A DNA stretch of 64,000 bases from Pseudomonas batumici (GCF_000820515.1 NZ_JXDG01000010.1:26771-90770), one strand, 5' to 3'; positions 15,767 through 25,799 are shown, numbered from the stretch's first letter. Translations and numbers: made by a program. Notes: generated from the letters alone by a model not told the origin.

Positions 15767-18357
15767 TCGCCCGCGTTTTCCCTTATGCCCACCTGCGTCG
15801 GCGCTATGACTGTGCGCCGCCAGTCGCACTGTTGCTGGCGACAATGAATGCCCTGGCGTGGCTGCTGTTGCGCCTGGAGTCGCCGAACTGGCGCGCGGTG
15901 CTCGATCAGCCCAGGCGCTGGTATCCGCAACTGAGCGACAAGGCCCCGAGCCTGGGCGACCCGTTGCGCTATGCGGTGCAAAGCCTCTGGCTGGTGCTGG
16001 TCCGCCCGGCCAGGTCGCCGGGTTGGACATTGACCACCCCGGCCTGGCTCAAGGCCGTCGGGGCGCTGTACCTGCGGCTGTGGGCCCGGGTCGGCAAGAC
16101 CCTGGAAGAATTGCCCGTGCGCGCCGAGGCCAGCCAGCAGATTCGCCAGAGCAGTCATTGGTGGAAAGGCCTGGACCGTCGCAACCAACGCCTGGTCAAC
16201 GCGGCCATCGGCGTCGTCGCCTTCATCTTCACGATGTTGTGCATCACCGAGCCCTTCGGTTACTTCGCCCAGTCGGTGTTCGTCTTGCTGCTATGGGCGC
16301 TGGCCATGCTGGTGCGGCGGATTCCGGGACGCTTTCCGACGTTGTTGATGGTGGTGTTGTCGACCATCGTCTCGTGCCGCTACCTGTGGTGGCGCTACAC
16401 CTCGACCTTGAACTGGAACCAACCGCTGGACCTGGCTTGCGGGATGATCCTGCTGGTGGCCGAAACCTATTCCTGGGTGGTGTTGATCCTCGGGTACATC
16501 CAGACTTGCTGGCCCCTGGGCCGCAAGCCGGCGCTGCTGCCGAGCGACACAGGTCTTTGGCCCAGCGTCGACCTGTTGATCCCGACCTACAACGAAGACC
16601 TGTCAATCGTGCGGGGTACCGTGTATGCCGCCATGGGCATCGACTGGCCGAGCGACAAGCTGAACATCTACATTCTCGACGACGGCAGACGCGAGAGTTT
16701 CCGCCAGTTCGCGGCTGAGGTCGGCGTGGGCTACATCGCTCGCAGCGACAATCGTCACGCCAAGGCCGGTAACCTCAACCATGCGCTGAAGCAGATGAAC
16801 AGCGAACTGGTCGCCATTTTCGACTGTGACCACATCCCTGTGCGTTCCTTTCTGCAAATGACCACCGGCGGCTTTTTGGAAGATCCGAAGCTGGCGCTGG
16901 TGCAGACGCCGCACCATTTCCTGTCACCGGACCCCTTTGAGCGCAACCTGAATGTGTTCCGCGAGCGCCCCAACGAAGGCGAGCTGTTCTATGGGGTGAT
17001 CCAGGACGGCAACGACATGTGGAACTCGGCGTTTTTCTGCGGTTCATGCGCGGTGCTGCGGCGCACTGCGCTGAACGAGATCGGCGGCTTTGCCGTCGAG
17101 ACCGTCACCGAGGACGCCCATACGGCGCTACGCCTGCACCGCAACGGTTGGCGTTCGGCCTATGTCAAGGTGCCGCAAGCGGCCGGCCTGGCCACCGAAA
17201 GCCTGTCGGCGCACATCGGCCAGCGCATTCGCTGGGCCCGTGGCATGGCGCAGATCTTTCGCACCGACAATCCCTTGCTCGGAAAAGGCCTGACCTTCTT
17301 CCAGCGCATCTGCTACGCCAACGCGATGATCCATTTCCTGGCCGGCCTGCCGCGCCTGGTGTTTCTGCTGGCGCCGTTGGCCTTTCTGTTTCTGCATGCC
17401 TACATCATCTACGCCCCGGCGCTGATGATCCTGCTGTACGTGCTGCCGCACATGATCCACGCCAGCCTCACCAACTCGCGGATGCAGGGCGACTATCGGC
17501 GGACGTTCTGGGGGGAGGTGTACGAGACCGTGCTGGCGTGGTACATCGCGCGTCCCACCACCGTGGCGCTGTTCAACCCCAGGAAGGGCAAGTTCAACGT
17601 CACCGCCAAGGGCGGCCTGATGGCGCACAACCAGTTTGACTGGAAAATCGCCCAGCCGTACCTGCTCCTGGCGTCGCTGAACATGGCCGGCCTGGGTTTT
17701 GCCATCTGGCGCCTGATCTGTGGGCCCCGCGACGAAATCGTGACCGTTGTGGTGAGCATTCTCTGGGTGGTCTACAACCTGCTGATCATCGGCGGCGCGG
17801 TGGCGGTCGCCGCTGAAGCGCGCCAGGTTCGCCAGACCCATCGTGTACACGCCAAGCTGCCTGCCGCTGTGCGTCTTGAAAGTGGCCACGCTTACTCAGG
17901 CTTGTTGCAGGACTATTCCGACGGTGGTGCAGGCATCCATCTCGACACCTCGCTGTCGTTGCCGGTGGGCGGGAGAATCTCGCTGATGATGCAGCGCGGC
18001 ACCCGTGAGTTCCTGTTCCCGGGCTACGTCAGTCGCAGCCACAAGCACTTCATCGGCATCAGCTTCAGTGGCTTCACTGCGCAACAGAAAGTCGACTTCG
18101 TGCAGTGCACGTTTGCCCGCGCCGATGCCTGGCTCAACTGGAGCGAGAATGTCACCCCCGATCGCCCGCTGCAGAGCTTTTTCGACATCGTCAAGCTGGG
18201 TGGCACCGGTTACTACCGCCTCTATGAATACCTGCCTGCCTGGATCCGCGACATCGCCAGGCCGCCTTTGCGGATGTCGCGCTGGCTGGCCAGTTTCCTG
18301 CCGCGCATGCCGGCGGCTGACCCCACTCCCAATTCCCGATCAGTGAGCGCACCATGA
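15763..18357 (+). CDS. bcsA: Cellulose synthase catalytic subunit BcsA
   Basis: 864 residues from ATG 15763, which overlaps the bcsQ stop (ATGA). Inner-membrane GT2 processive synthase using UDP-glucose. Catalytic motifs: LDDG (Asp306-307), DCDH (Asp354, Asp356), TED (449-451) and QRIRW (487-491). The PilZ domain carries RQTHR (Arg690-Arg694) and DYSDGG (717-722), so c-di-GMP activation is expected. The sequence is close to Escherichia coli BcsA along its length, including the long N-terminal extension of this type. It is the core of the operon; bcsB starts within its stop codon. Confidence 0.98.
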   Translation: MIARVFPYAHLRRRYDCAPPVALLLATMNALAWLLLRLESPNWRAVLDQPRRWYPQLSDKAPSLGDPLRYAVQSLWLVLVRPARSPGWTLTTPAWLKAVGALYLRLWARVGKTLEELPVRAEASQQIRQSSHWWKGLDRRNQRLVNAAIGVVAFIFTMLCITEPFGYFAQSVFVLLLWALAMLVRRIPGRFPTLLMVVLSTIVSCRYLWWRYTSTLNWNQPLDLACGMILLVAETYSWVVLILGYIQTCWPLGRKPALLPSDTGLWPSVDLLIPTYNEDLSIVRGTVYAAMGIDWPSDKLNIYILDDGRRESFRQFAAEVGVGYIARSDNRHAKAGNLNHALKQMNSELVAIFDCDHIPVRSFLQMTTGGFLEDPKLALVQTPHHFLSPDPFERNLNVFRERPNEGELFYGVIQDGNDMWNSAFFCGSCAVLRRTALNEIGGFAVETVTEDAHTALRLHRNGWRSAYVKVPQAAGLATESLSAHIGQRIRWARGMAQIFRTDNPLLGKGLTFFQRICYANAMIHFLAGLPRLVFLLAPLAFLFLHAYIIYAPALMILLYVLPHMIHASLTNSRMQGDYRRTFWGEVYETVLAWYIARPTTVALFNPRKGKFNVTAKGGLMAHNQFDWKIAQPYLLLASLNMAGLGFAIWRLICGPRDEIVTVVVSILWVVYNLLIIGGAVAVAAEARQVRQTHRVHAKLPAAVRLESGHAYSGLLQDYSDGGAGIHLDTSLSLPVGGRISLMMQRGTREFLFPGYVSRSHKHFIGISFSGFTAQQKVDFVQCTFARADAWLNWSENVTPDRPLQSFFDIVKLGGTGYYRLYEYLPAWIRDIARPPLRMSRWLASFLPRMPAADPTPNSRSVSAP

Positions 18358-20663
18358 GCCGCTACTTCAGCAAATCCCTTGTTGCCAGTCTGGCGCTCCT
18401 GGCCGTCGGTTGCGCCCAGGCCGTCACTGCACCTGCACCTGTTGCATCTGCTGCGACTGTTGTGCCTGTTGCACCTGTCGCGGTCAGCAACGTACCGACC
18501 TGGAGCAGCGCGTACAGCTTCGAACAGCTGGGCCGTCCCGCCGACAGCCTGTTGCTGGGTATCCACAACAGCGACCAGATCGAATTCAGTTTGCGCCGCG
18601 ATCGCATCGCCAGTGACGCGAAACTGCAGCTGGAATACACGCCGTCGCCTTCGCTGCTGCCACAGATCTCGCATCTACGTGTGTATCTCAACGATGTGCT
18701 GATGAGCGTTGTGCCGATCGCCAAGGAGCAATTGGGTAAGCGAGTCAACCAATCGGTAGCCCTGGACCCGAGTCTGATTTCGGACTTCAACCGTGTGCGC
18801 CTGGAGTTCGTCGGCCACTACACCGACATCTGCGAAGACCCGGCCAACAACACGCTTTGGTTGAACGTGGGGCGCGGCAGCCAGATCCAATTGCAGGAGC
18901 AGGCACTCACGCTCAAGAACGACCTGGCCTATTTCCCGATGCCGTTCTTCGACATTCGGGGCCAGGACAAGCCGGTCCTCAATCTGGTCTTCGCCGATGC
19001 TCCGACCCTGGGCGAGCAGCGTGCAGCCGGTATCCTGGCGTCCTATTTCGGCAGCCAGGCCGCTTGGCGGGGTGCACAGTTCCCCGTTCTGTTCGACCAA
19101 CTGCCGCCCGCTGATGAGCACCATCGCGCCAAGTCGGCCATTGTCTTCGCCACCAACGATCATCGCCCGTCCTTCCTGGCCGACACCCACAAGTTCCCGG
19201 CCGTGGATGCGCCCGTTGTACAGATGATCGACAATCCGCAGGATCCCTACAGCAAGGTGTTGCTGGTGTTGGGGCGCAACGACGATGACCTGGCGGTGGC
19301 TGCCCGCGCCCTGGCCTTGGGCGCGGGCGCGTTTCGTGGCGCGAACGTGATCGTCAACAAGGTCGAGCAGCTCAAGCCGCGGGTGCCTTATGACGCGCCG
19401 AACTGGATGCGCACGGACCGCTCGGTACGCTTCGCCGAGTTGATCAAGTACCCCGAGCAGCTTCGGACCAACGGTCTGCAGCCACGGCCCGTCACGGTGG
19501 ACGTGAATCTGCCGCCTGATCTGTTCGTCTGGCGCAACCAAGGGATTCCGCTGCAAACCAAGTTCCGTTATACCCCACCGACGGTCAACGATGAGTCGCG
19601 CCTGACCATCAGCCTGAACGACCAGTTCATCACCAGCCTGCCGTTGCAAAGCAAGACCGACAGCCGTCTGGAGGAGCTGCGTCTGGCGGTGTTGTCCAAC
19701 GAGTCGGCCAACCTCAGCGACAAGCTGCTGGTACCCGCGCTGAAGATTGGCGACCGCAACACCCTGCGTTTTGACTTCAACTTCGCCAGTACCTTTGGCA
19801 GTGCCCAGCGCGACCGTTGCCAGACTTCGCTGCCGGTGAACAACCAGGCCGTGATCGATGAAGAGTCGACCATTGACCTGTCCGGCTACTATCACTACAT
19901 CGCCATGCCCGACCTGCGTGCCTTTGCCCGCAGCGGTTTTCCATACAGCCGCATGGCCGACCTGTCGGAAACCCTGGTGATGGTCCCGGCCCACAGTCGC
20001 CCTGTGCAACTGAGTACGATGTTCGAGACCCTTGCCGCCATCTCCGCACGCTCAGGTCTGCCAGCGTTCGGCCTGCGGCTGTCGGACAACTGGGACGACG
20101 CCAGGGCAGATGTCGATCTGCTGGTATTCGGCGCCATGGCACCGGGTGTGGGCGATGGTGCCGATGCCAATCTGGTGCTGGACAAGACGCGTGCCTGGCT
20201 ACTCAAATCGTCCAATGAGCAGAACGGCCAGTCGGCCCGCGCCGGCCAGTTCAGTGATGAACGCGACCTGGGAGCCAACGGCGTCGACGTCAGCGCCCAG
20301 GCACCGATCGCCGCCATTGTCGGCTTGCAGTCGCCTTATCACCAACAGCGCAGCATCGTGGCCTTGCTGGCGAGCGACGAGACCGATTACCAACTGCTGC
20401 GCGACACCCTGGGCGACTCTGGAAAAATAGACGCCGTCAGCGGTTCCGTGGCGCTGATCCGCAGCAGTGGCGTCGGCAGCAGTTGGGTGGGCCAGCAGTA
20501 CTTCGTCGGCCACCTTCCGTGGTGGCTGTTGCTTTGGTTCCAATTGTCCGAGCACCCGGTCCTGCTGGCGGCCATCGCCACCATCAGTGTGCTGCTGACG
20601 GCGTTCCTGCTGTGGCGTGCACTGCGTTGGGCGGCTCGCCGTCGCCTGGCGGCTCAGGAGTAG
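18354..20663 (+). CDS. bcsB: Cellulose synthase regulatory subunit BcsB
   Basis: 769 residues. Periplasmic partner of BcsA that guides the nascent glucan, anchored by a C-terminal helix (WWLLLWFQLSEHPVLLAAIA and following, about residues 717-755). Signal peptide at the N-terminus, then an Ala/Pro/Val-rich spacer (APAPVASAATVVPVAPVAVS) before the first carbohydrate-binding domain (SAYSFEQLGRPADSLLLG). Landmark segments include FVGHYTDICEDPANNTLWLNV and YYHYIAMPDLRAFARSGFPYS. Overlaps bcsA by 4 bp; bcsZ follows after 4 bp. Confidence 0.97.
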   Translation: MSRYFSKSLVASLALLAVGCAQAVTAPAPVASAATVVPVAPVAVSNVPTWSSAYSFEQLGRPADSLLLGIHNSDQIEFSLRRDRIASDAKLQLEYTPSPSLLPQISHLRVYLNDVLMSVVPIAKEQLGKRVNQSVALDPSLISDFNRVRLEFVGHYTDICEDPANNTLWLNVGRGSQIQLQEQALTLKNDLAYFPMPFFDIRGQDKPVLNLVFADAPTLGEQRAAGILASYFGSQAAWRGAQFPVLFDQLPPADEHHRAKSAIVFATNDHRPSFLADTHKFPAVDAPVVQMIDNPQDPYSKVLLVLGRNDDDLAVAARALALGAGAFRGANVIVNKVEQLKPRVPYDAPNWMRTDRSVRFAELIKYPEQLRTNGLQPRPVTVDVNLPPDLFVWRNQGIPLQTKFRYTPPTVNDESRLTISLNDQFITSLPLQSKTDSRLEELRLAVLSNESANLSDKLLVPALKIGDRNTLRFDFNFASTFGSAQRDRCQTSLPVNNQAVIDEESTIDLSGYYHYIAMPDLRAFARSGFPYSRMADLSETLVMVPAHSRPVQLSTMFETLAAISARSGLPAFGLRLSDNWDDARADVDLLVFGAMAPGVGDGADANLVLDKTRAWLLKSSNEQNGQSARAGQFSDERDLGANGVDVSAQAPIAAIVGLQSPYHQQRSIVALLASDETDYQLLRDTLGDSGKIDAVSGSVALIRSSGVGSSWVGQQYFVGHLPWWLLLWFQLSEHPVLLAAIATISVLLTAFLLWRALRWAARRRLAAQE

Positions 20664-20667
20664 TCGG

Positions 20668-21783
20668 GTGACAGCCTTCCTAGCGCGGGTTTTGGCCGCG
20701 ATCATGCTGGCGCCTGGCTTTGCCGCTGCCGCGCAGTGCCCTTGGCCAGCCTGGCAGCATTATCGCCAGGCCATGCTCAGTTCGGACGGTCGGGTCATTG
20801 ACCACGCCTCGGAGCAGTTGATCTCCACGTCTGAAGGGCAGGGCTACGGGCTGTTTTTCGCCCTGCTGGGTAATGACCGCGAAAGCTTTGCCAAGGTGCT
20901 GCGCTGGACCCAGGACAACCTGGCCGGCGGAGACCTGAACCGGCAGCTTCCGGCCTGGCTGTGGGGGCGCGACACAGCCGGCCGCTGGCAGGTGCTGGAT
21001 GGCAACAACGCCACCGACGCCGACTTGTGGATCGCCTATAGCCTGCTGGAAGCCGGGCGTCTTTGGGATCAGCCGAGTTACCTGACATTGGGCCGTAACC
21101 TGCTCTGGCGCAGTGCTGCGCAAAGCCTGCGCAAGCTTCCGGGCCTGGGCCTGATGCTGTTGCCCGGCGACGCAGGGTTCGACAGTGCCGAGGGTTGGCG
21201 TCTGAATGCCAGCTATCTGCCGCTACCCTTGCTGGCACGCTTCGCCCAGGAAGCGCCGATCTGGGCGGAGCTGGCCAGTAACACCGAGCGTCTGCTGATC
21301 GAAAGTTCGTCCAAGGGCCTGGCATCCGACTGGCAACTGTGGAAAGCCGGGCAGGGTTGGGCCGTGGACAGTCAGAAGGGCAGTGTCGGTAGCTATGACG
21401 CCATTCGCGTCTACCTCTGGCTGGGCATGCTGGACAAGGATACGCCGGGGCGCGCCAAGTTGATCGAGCACTTCAAACCCATACTGGACCTGATTGCGCG
21501 ACTGGGCCATGTGCCGGAAAAAGTCGATAGCAGCACCGGCCTCGACAATGGCGCCGGCCCGGTCGGCTTCAGTGCCGCCTTGCTGCCCTTGCTGGCCGCC
21601 AGCCGGGACAGTGTGGGTGCCCTCGAGGCCCAGCGCCAACGCCTGCAACAACAGCCGCCCTTGGCGGATGCCTATTACAACCAGTCGCTGATGCTGTTCG
21701 GGCAGGGCTGGGACCAGCAACGTTATCGCTTCGATAAAGACGGACGCCTCGTGCCAGACTGGACTGCCGCATGCACAAATTGA
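20668..21783 (+). CDS. bcsZ: Periplasmic endo-1,4-beta-glucanase BcsZ (GH8)
   Basis: 371 residues from GTG 20668, chosen over an upstream in-frame ATG inside bcsB because it has GGAG seven bases upstream and is followed directly by a signal peptide (VTAFLARVLAAIMLAPGFAAAA). GH8 catalytic acid Glu56 in STSEGQGYG and base Asp244 in GSYDAIRVYLW fit Escherichia coli Glu55 and Asp243. It trims cellulose in the periplasm and is needed for normal export. Its 3' end overlaps bcsC by 13 bp. Confidence 0.95.
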   Translation: MTAFLARVLAAIMLAPGFAAAAQCPWPAWQHYRQAMLSSDGRVIDHASEQLISTSEGQGYGLFFALLGNDRESFAKVLRWTQDNLAGGDLNRQLPAWLWGRDTAGRWQVLDGNNATDADLWIAYSLLEAGRLWDQPSYLTLGRNLLWRSAAQSLRKLPGLGLMLLPGDAGFDSAEGWRLNASYLPLPLLARFAQEAPIWAELASNTERLLIESSSKGLASDWQLWKAGQGWAVDSQKGSVGSYDAIRVYLWLGMLDKDTPGRAKLIEHFKPILDLIARLGHVPEKVDSSTGLDNGAGPVGFSAALLPLLAASRDSVGALEAQRQRLQQQPPLADAYYNQSLMLFGQGWDQQRYRFDKDGRLVPDWTAACTN

Positions 21784-24700
21784 CCGGTTTCGGGCTGCTG
21801 CTGAGCGGCGTTTATGGGGTCGCACTGGGCCAGCCGCTCAGCCCTCCCGAGCAGCAGCAATGGCTGCTGGAGCAAGTCCGCATTGGCGAAGCTCTGTACC
21901 GCGAAGACCTGGTGCATGATTCGCTGGCGCGTCTCGAACTGATCGCCCCGGACAATCCGCAGGTGAAAGTCTTCGAAGTCCGCCAGGCATTGCTGCAGAA
22001 GAACCTGCCGGAGGCCGAACGCCTAGTCGCCCAACTGCACCAGCAGGCACCAGGCACCGCGGCCTTGCGCCAGGCCGAGAGCTTGCTGAAGATGCACGGC
22101 GCCGAGGGGCAGAGGGGCCTGCAGGAGGCGCGTCTGCTGGCCGTCGCCGGCCGTTCCGAAGACGCGATCAAGGCCTATCAGCAACTGTTCGGCGATGACA
22201 TGCCGGATTTTTCCACGACCCTGGAATACCTGAACGTGCGCAGCGGCATCAAGGCTCAGCGCCCGCAGGTGATCGAGCAGTTACGCGAGTTGGACCGGCA
22301 GTATCCCGGTAACGCCTCGCTGCGCCAGAGCTTGGCGAGCCTGCTGTTTGCCGAAAAACGTGATCCCGAGGCGTTGGCTGTCCTGCATCAATTGGCTGGC
22401 GATCCGAACGCCAGCAACAACGCTGCCGAACGCGAATACAACTATTGGCTCAAGCAGCCGGTAGGGCGCGAAACCGCGCAGGGCTGGCAGGCTTTTCTGA
22501 AGCTTTACCCCTACACCAGCTTGTACGCTGACGCGACCAAACAGTTGCAAGCGCAGCAGCAATACCTGGCGGATCCGGCCTGGCAGGCCGGAGTCAAAGG
22601 CAAGGCATTGCTCGAAGCCGGCGACAACGTCGGCGCTGAGGCCAATTTGCGTCGGGCGATCAAGGGGTATCCGCAAGACGCCAGCCTGCTCGGTTCGCTG
22701 GGTATTTCGCTGATGCGCCAGAACAAGCACGAAGCGGCCTACAACACGTTCGTCCAGGCCTCGGCCATTGAGCAGGACACCGACTGGATGACCAAATGGC
22801 AGGACCTCAAGGCGGCCAACTACCAGTGGATGCTGCTGCAAAAGGGTGATGAAGCCCTTGAGCGAAAGGATTATCCCGTCGCGAAAAAATGGTACCGGCA
22901 GGCCGCCAAAGCCAAACCGAACGATCCTGCGCCGCTGATCGGCCTTTCCTATGCGGCCCGGGGCGAACTTGATGACATCAGCGCGGAAGCCCTGTTGATG
23001 CAGGCGCGCAAGCTTGATCCGAGTAACGCAAGCGTGGTGCGTGCGCTGGTCCGTCTGTACCAGTCGCAATCAGCGGAAAAGGCCGAGCACTACCTCGACA
23101 GCCTGACGCCCAGGGAGCAGCAGGAGTTCCAAAGCGTGCGTCGCGGGCTGGCGCTGGATCGCCTCAATGCGCAGGCCGATGACGCCACCCGGCGCAGCGA
23201 TTGGGCGCAGGTGGCGGCAGTCTTGAGCAAGGCTCGAGTGCTGGACCCGGACAGTCCCTGGCTGGTGTACCGCTTGGCCAATGCCCAGCGCGAACTGGGC
23301 CGCAATGCTGACGCCGATCAAAGCTTCCGCGTGCTGTTGCAACGTCAGGGCCAGAACACCGAGGCGCGCTATGCCCACGGCCTGTTTCTGGCCAATGCCG
23401 AGCGTGACGGCGATGCCATGGGCAGTCTGCAACAGATCCCCCGTGCGGCCTGGAGCGACAACATGAACGAGCTGTGGGCGCGTCTGCAGCGTCGCCAGTT
23501 GCTCGCGAAGGCCCGGACACTACGCGACAGTGGCCATGAGGCCCAGGCCGAAGCGCAGCTGATGCGCGCGCCTACCCCTGACGACTACCTGACCCTGGCC
23601 GACTGGGCCCAGCAGCGTGGCGACCTGGTCCAGGCCGAAAGCCGCTACCGCAAGGTGCTGAGCAGCGAGCCGAAAAATACCGAGGCCCAACTGGGGCTGA
23701 GCGAAGTGCTGATCGCCCGTGGTCAGCCGGACGCCGCCAAGGCCAGTCTCATGGCGGTGACTGCGCCGGTACCGGTCGATGCATCGTTCCAGCGCCGCCT
23801 GGCCAATGCCTGGGCGTCGCTGGGCGACAAGACGCGTGCGAGCGCGCTGTTCGCGCAGTTGCTCAAGACCCCGCAAAGTGATCCGCTGGTCTATCGGGAT
23901 GCGGCGCGTCTGCTGTCCCGGGAAGAGCCGGGGCGGGCTCTGGATGACTATGCGCGCAGCATGGGGGCGGCAAGGATGATCGAACCGCAGCAGGCCGAAC
24001 CGCGCGACAACCGTGCCATGACCTTGGCCAGCCGGGCCAAGGATAGCGATGACTGGATGAAGCGCAGCATCCGCCGCGATGTCGACGAGCTGTACCAACA
24101 GCAGAACCCGACGGTGAACCTGTACCATGACTTCGCCTGGCGCACCGACAACAGCTCATCGGGGGTCTCGGACCTGACCACCCAGACCACCATCCTGCGC
24201 ATCGACGCGCCGCTGGCGCAAGGACAGGGTTTCGTACAGGCCGAAGAGATCAATCTGGATGTCAGCAATTTTTCCAGCACCGATCGGTTCGGCTTGTGCG
24301 CGGTGGTCCAGGGTGGCTGTGCCACCGCTTCACAGAGCGTGAACGGCACCCTGCTGGGTATGGGCTGGCACGATGATCGCTGGGCCTTCGACCTTGGCCA
24401 TACGCCACAAGCGTTCACGGTGTCCAACTGGGTGGGCGGTGTGACCTACAGCGGGGACTGGAGCAGCCTGGGTTACCGCCTCACGGCATCGCGACGACCC
24501 CTGACCAACTCACTGGTGTCGTATGCCGGTGCGGTCGATCCGGTCACGGGAACCAAGTGGGGCGGTGTGACAGCCAACGGCTTCACCCTGGGCCTGAGCC
24601 ATGACGAAGGCGGCAAGGATGGTGTGTGGGCAAGCCTGAGCAGTCATTGGTTGGTGGGGCAGAACGTTGAGACCAACCAGCGGCGCACCGCCATGGGCGG

Positions 24701-25247
24701 CTATTACTATCGCCTGGTGGACCGTGCCGACGAGCGTATGCGTACGGGTCTGACCCTGCTGTACATGGGCTACGACAAGGACTTGAGCGAACTCACCCTT
24801 GGCCAGGGCGGTTACTACAGCCCGCAGCAGTACTACTCGGCCAGCGTGCCGGTGAACTATGCCTGGCGCAACGCGGATTGGTCAGTCTTCCTCGAAAGCG
24901 CGGTGGGCTGGTCGTTTGCGAAAATCGACGGTTCTGACCTCTACCCCAAGGCCAACAGCGAAGCCGAACTGCAAAGTCTGCTGGCGCAATCGAATCAGAC
25001 CCTGGTGAGCGGCCCCACCCTGACCAAGAGTGGCAGTAGCAGCAACGGCATCAACTTCCGTGTCCAGGGCCTGGTGGAGCGCCGCCTGTCCGACAACCTG
25101 GTGTTCGGTACCGGTATCACTTGGCAACACAGCGAAGGCTACGCGCCGAGCCGCGCCTTGCTGTACTTGCGCTACACCTTTGACCCTTGGCAAGGCAACC
25201 TGCCGCTACCGGTTGAGCCGATCTCGCCTTATGCGGAGATGCGTTAG
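21771..25247 (+). CDS. bcsC: Cellulose export protein BcsC (TPR plus outer-membrane barrel)
   Basis: 1158 residues. Signal peptide, then about 750 residues of TPR helices in the periplasm (for example KQLFGDDMPDFSTTLEYLNV, DPSNASVVRALVRLYQSQ), then a ~340-residue C-terminal beta-barrel (from YHDFAWRTDNSSSGVSDLTT to ALLYLRYTFDPW) through which the glucan leaves the cell. It overlaps bcsZ and ends the operon. The gene is full length, so the export route looks intact. A hairpin follows the stop. Confidence 0.96.
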   Translation: MHKLTGFGLLLSGVYGVALGQPLSPPEQQQWLLEQVRIGEALYREDLVHDSLARLELIAPDNPQVKVFEVRQALLQKNLPEAERLVAQLHQQAPGTAALRQAESLLKMHGAEGQRGLQEARLLAVAGRSEDAIKAYQQLFGDDMPDFSTTLEYLNVRSGIKAQRPQVIEQLRELDRQYPGNASLRQSLASLLFAEKRDPEALAVLHQLAGDPNASNNAAEREYNYWLKQPVGRETAQGWQAFLKLYPYTSLYADATKQLQAQQQYLADPAWQAGVKGKALLEAGDNVGAEANLRRAIKGYPQDASLLGSLGISLMRQNKHEAAYNTFVQASAIEQDTDWMTKWQDLKAANYQWMLLQKGDEALERKDYPVAKKWYRQAAKAKPNDPAPLIGLSYAARGELDDISAEALLMQARKLDPSNASVVRALVRLYQSQSAEKAEHYLDSLTPREQQEFQSVRRGLALDRLNAQADDATRRSDWAQVAAVLSKARVLDPDSPWLVYRLANAQRELGRNADADQSFRVLLQRQGQNTEARYAHGLFLANAERDGDAMGSLQQIPRAAWSDNMNELWARLQRRQLLAKARTLRDSGHEAQAEAQLMRAPTPDDYLTLADWAQQRGDLVQAESRYRKVLSSEPKNTEAQLGLSEVLIARGQPDAAKASLMAVTAPVPVDASFQRRLANAWASLGDKTRASALFAQLLKTPQSDPLVYRDAARLLSREEPGRALDDYARSMGAARMIEPQQAEPRDNRAMTLASRAKDSDDWMKRSIRRDVDELYQQQNPTVNLYHDFAWRTDNSSSGVSDLTTQTTILRIDAPLAQGQGFVQAEEINLDVSNFSSTDRFGLCAVVQGGCATASQSVNGTLLGMGWHDDRWAFDLGHTPQAFTVSNWVGGVTYSGDWSSLGYRLTASRRPLTNSLVSYAGAVDPVTGTKWGGVTANGFTLGLSHDEGGKDGVWASLSSHWLVGQNVETNQRRTAMGGYYYRLVDRADERMRTGLTLLYMGYDKDLSELTLGQGGYYSPQQYYSASVPVNYAWRNADWSVFLESAVGWSFAKIDGSDLYPKANSEAELQSLLAQSNQTLVSGPTLTKSGSSSNGINFRVQGLVERRLSDNLVFGTGITWQHSEGYAPSRALLYLRYTFDPWQGNLPLPVEPISPYAEMR

Positions 25248-25277
25248 GCGCTGTACGAAAACTGCCTGCGCGACGAT

Positions 25278-25302
25278 CCGGCTGCGAAAGCCAGCCGGTT
25301 TC
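25278..25302. terminator. Hairpin between bcsC and yebG (convergent)
   Basis: CCGGCT (25278-25283) pairs with AGCCGG (25293-25298) over a nine-base loop, with TTTCG following on the plus strand. It is 30 bp after bcsC and directly at the end of the convergent yebG gene, so it may serve both. The T-run is short, hence modest confidence. Confidence 0.45.
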
Positions 25303-25304
25303 GA

Positions 25305-25568
25305 CTATTCGTGCGGCTCAGGCTTGTCCAGGTCGGCCAAGGCGGCTGCATTGTTTTTGAAAGCGGCAGCAAAGATTCCCCGGTTTTTCGCCATGAAAAT
25401 ACTGGCTTCTTCTGCCAGCGCCTCGTCCAGCCCCGGAACGTTTTTCACCAGGACCTGGGTCAGCACCTCTGCCAGTTCCAGCATCTGATCATGGGCATCA
25501 GCGAGTTTGCGGTCCAAAAACGTAGTCTCCAAATCGCGCGTGCTGCGGTAAAGAATCTCTACAGCCAT
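25305..25568 (-). CDS. yebG: YebG family SOS-induced protein
   Basis: 87 residues. The beginning MAVEILYRSTRDLETTFLDRKLADAHDQMLE parallels Escherichia coli YebG (MAVEVKYVV...SKKEADAYDKML), and the helical remainder fits. YebG is a LexA-controlled protein of unclear function in the DNA-damage response. A near-perfect LexA box lies 111-130 bp upstream of the start, supporting both the name and SOS control. It is convergent to bcsC. Confidence 0.85.
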   Translation of the reverse strand: MAVEILYRSTRDLETTFLDRKLADAHDQMLELAEVLTQVLVKNVPGLDEALAEEASIFMAKNRGIFAAAFKNNAAALADLDKPEPHE

Positions 25569-25678
25569 ACGAGGCCTCTCAATGAGTGATATTAGGGTGC
25601 CTCACTGGGTGCCACCCCGTGTCACGGTAAGTTTTTGTCAAAACGGCGATTGCCTTCACGATAGTAGTGTTTTGCAAT

Positions 25679-25698
25679 TACTGTATCTATATACAGCA
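25679..25698. promoter_or_regulatory. LexA (SOS) box
   Basis: TACTGTATCTATATACAGCA has the exact LexA core CTGT-N8-ACAG (25681-25696) with an AT-rich centre; one outer base departs from the consensus TACTGT(AT)4ACAGTA. It lies between the divergent yebG and lipoprotein genes, 111 bp from the first and about 100 bp from the second. Confidence 0.9.
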
Positions 25699-25799
25699 AA
25701 GAGCATAAGCGAATCCCCAGGCTTTGGGTAGTGGCTTTTTTTCCTGCTACGATCTTCGGGCGTTTTTCGACAAACCCTCACAAACGTCAATTCGCCTCC

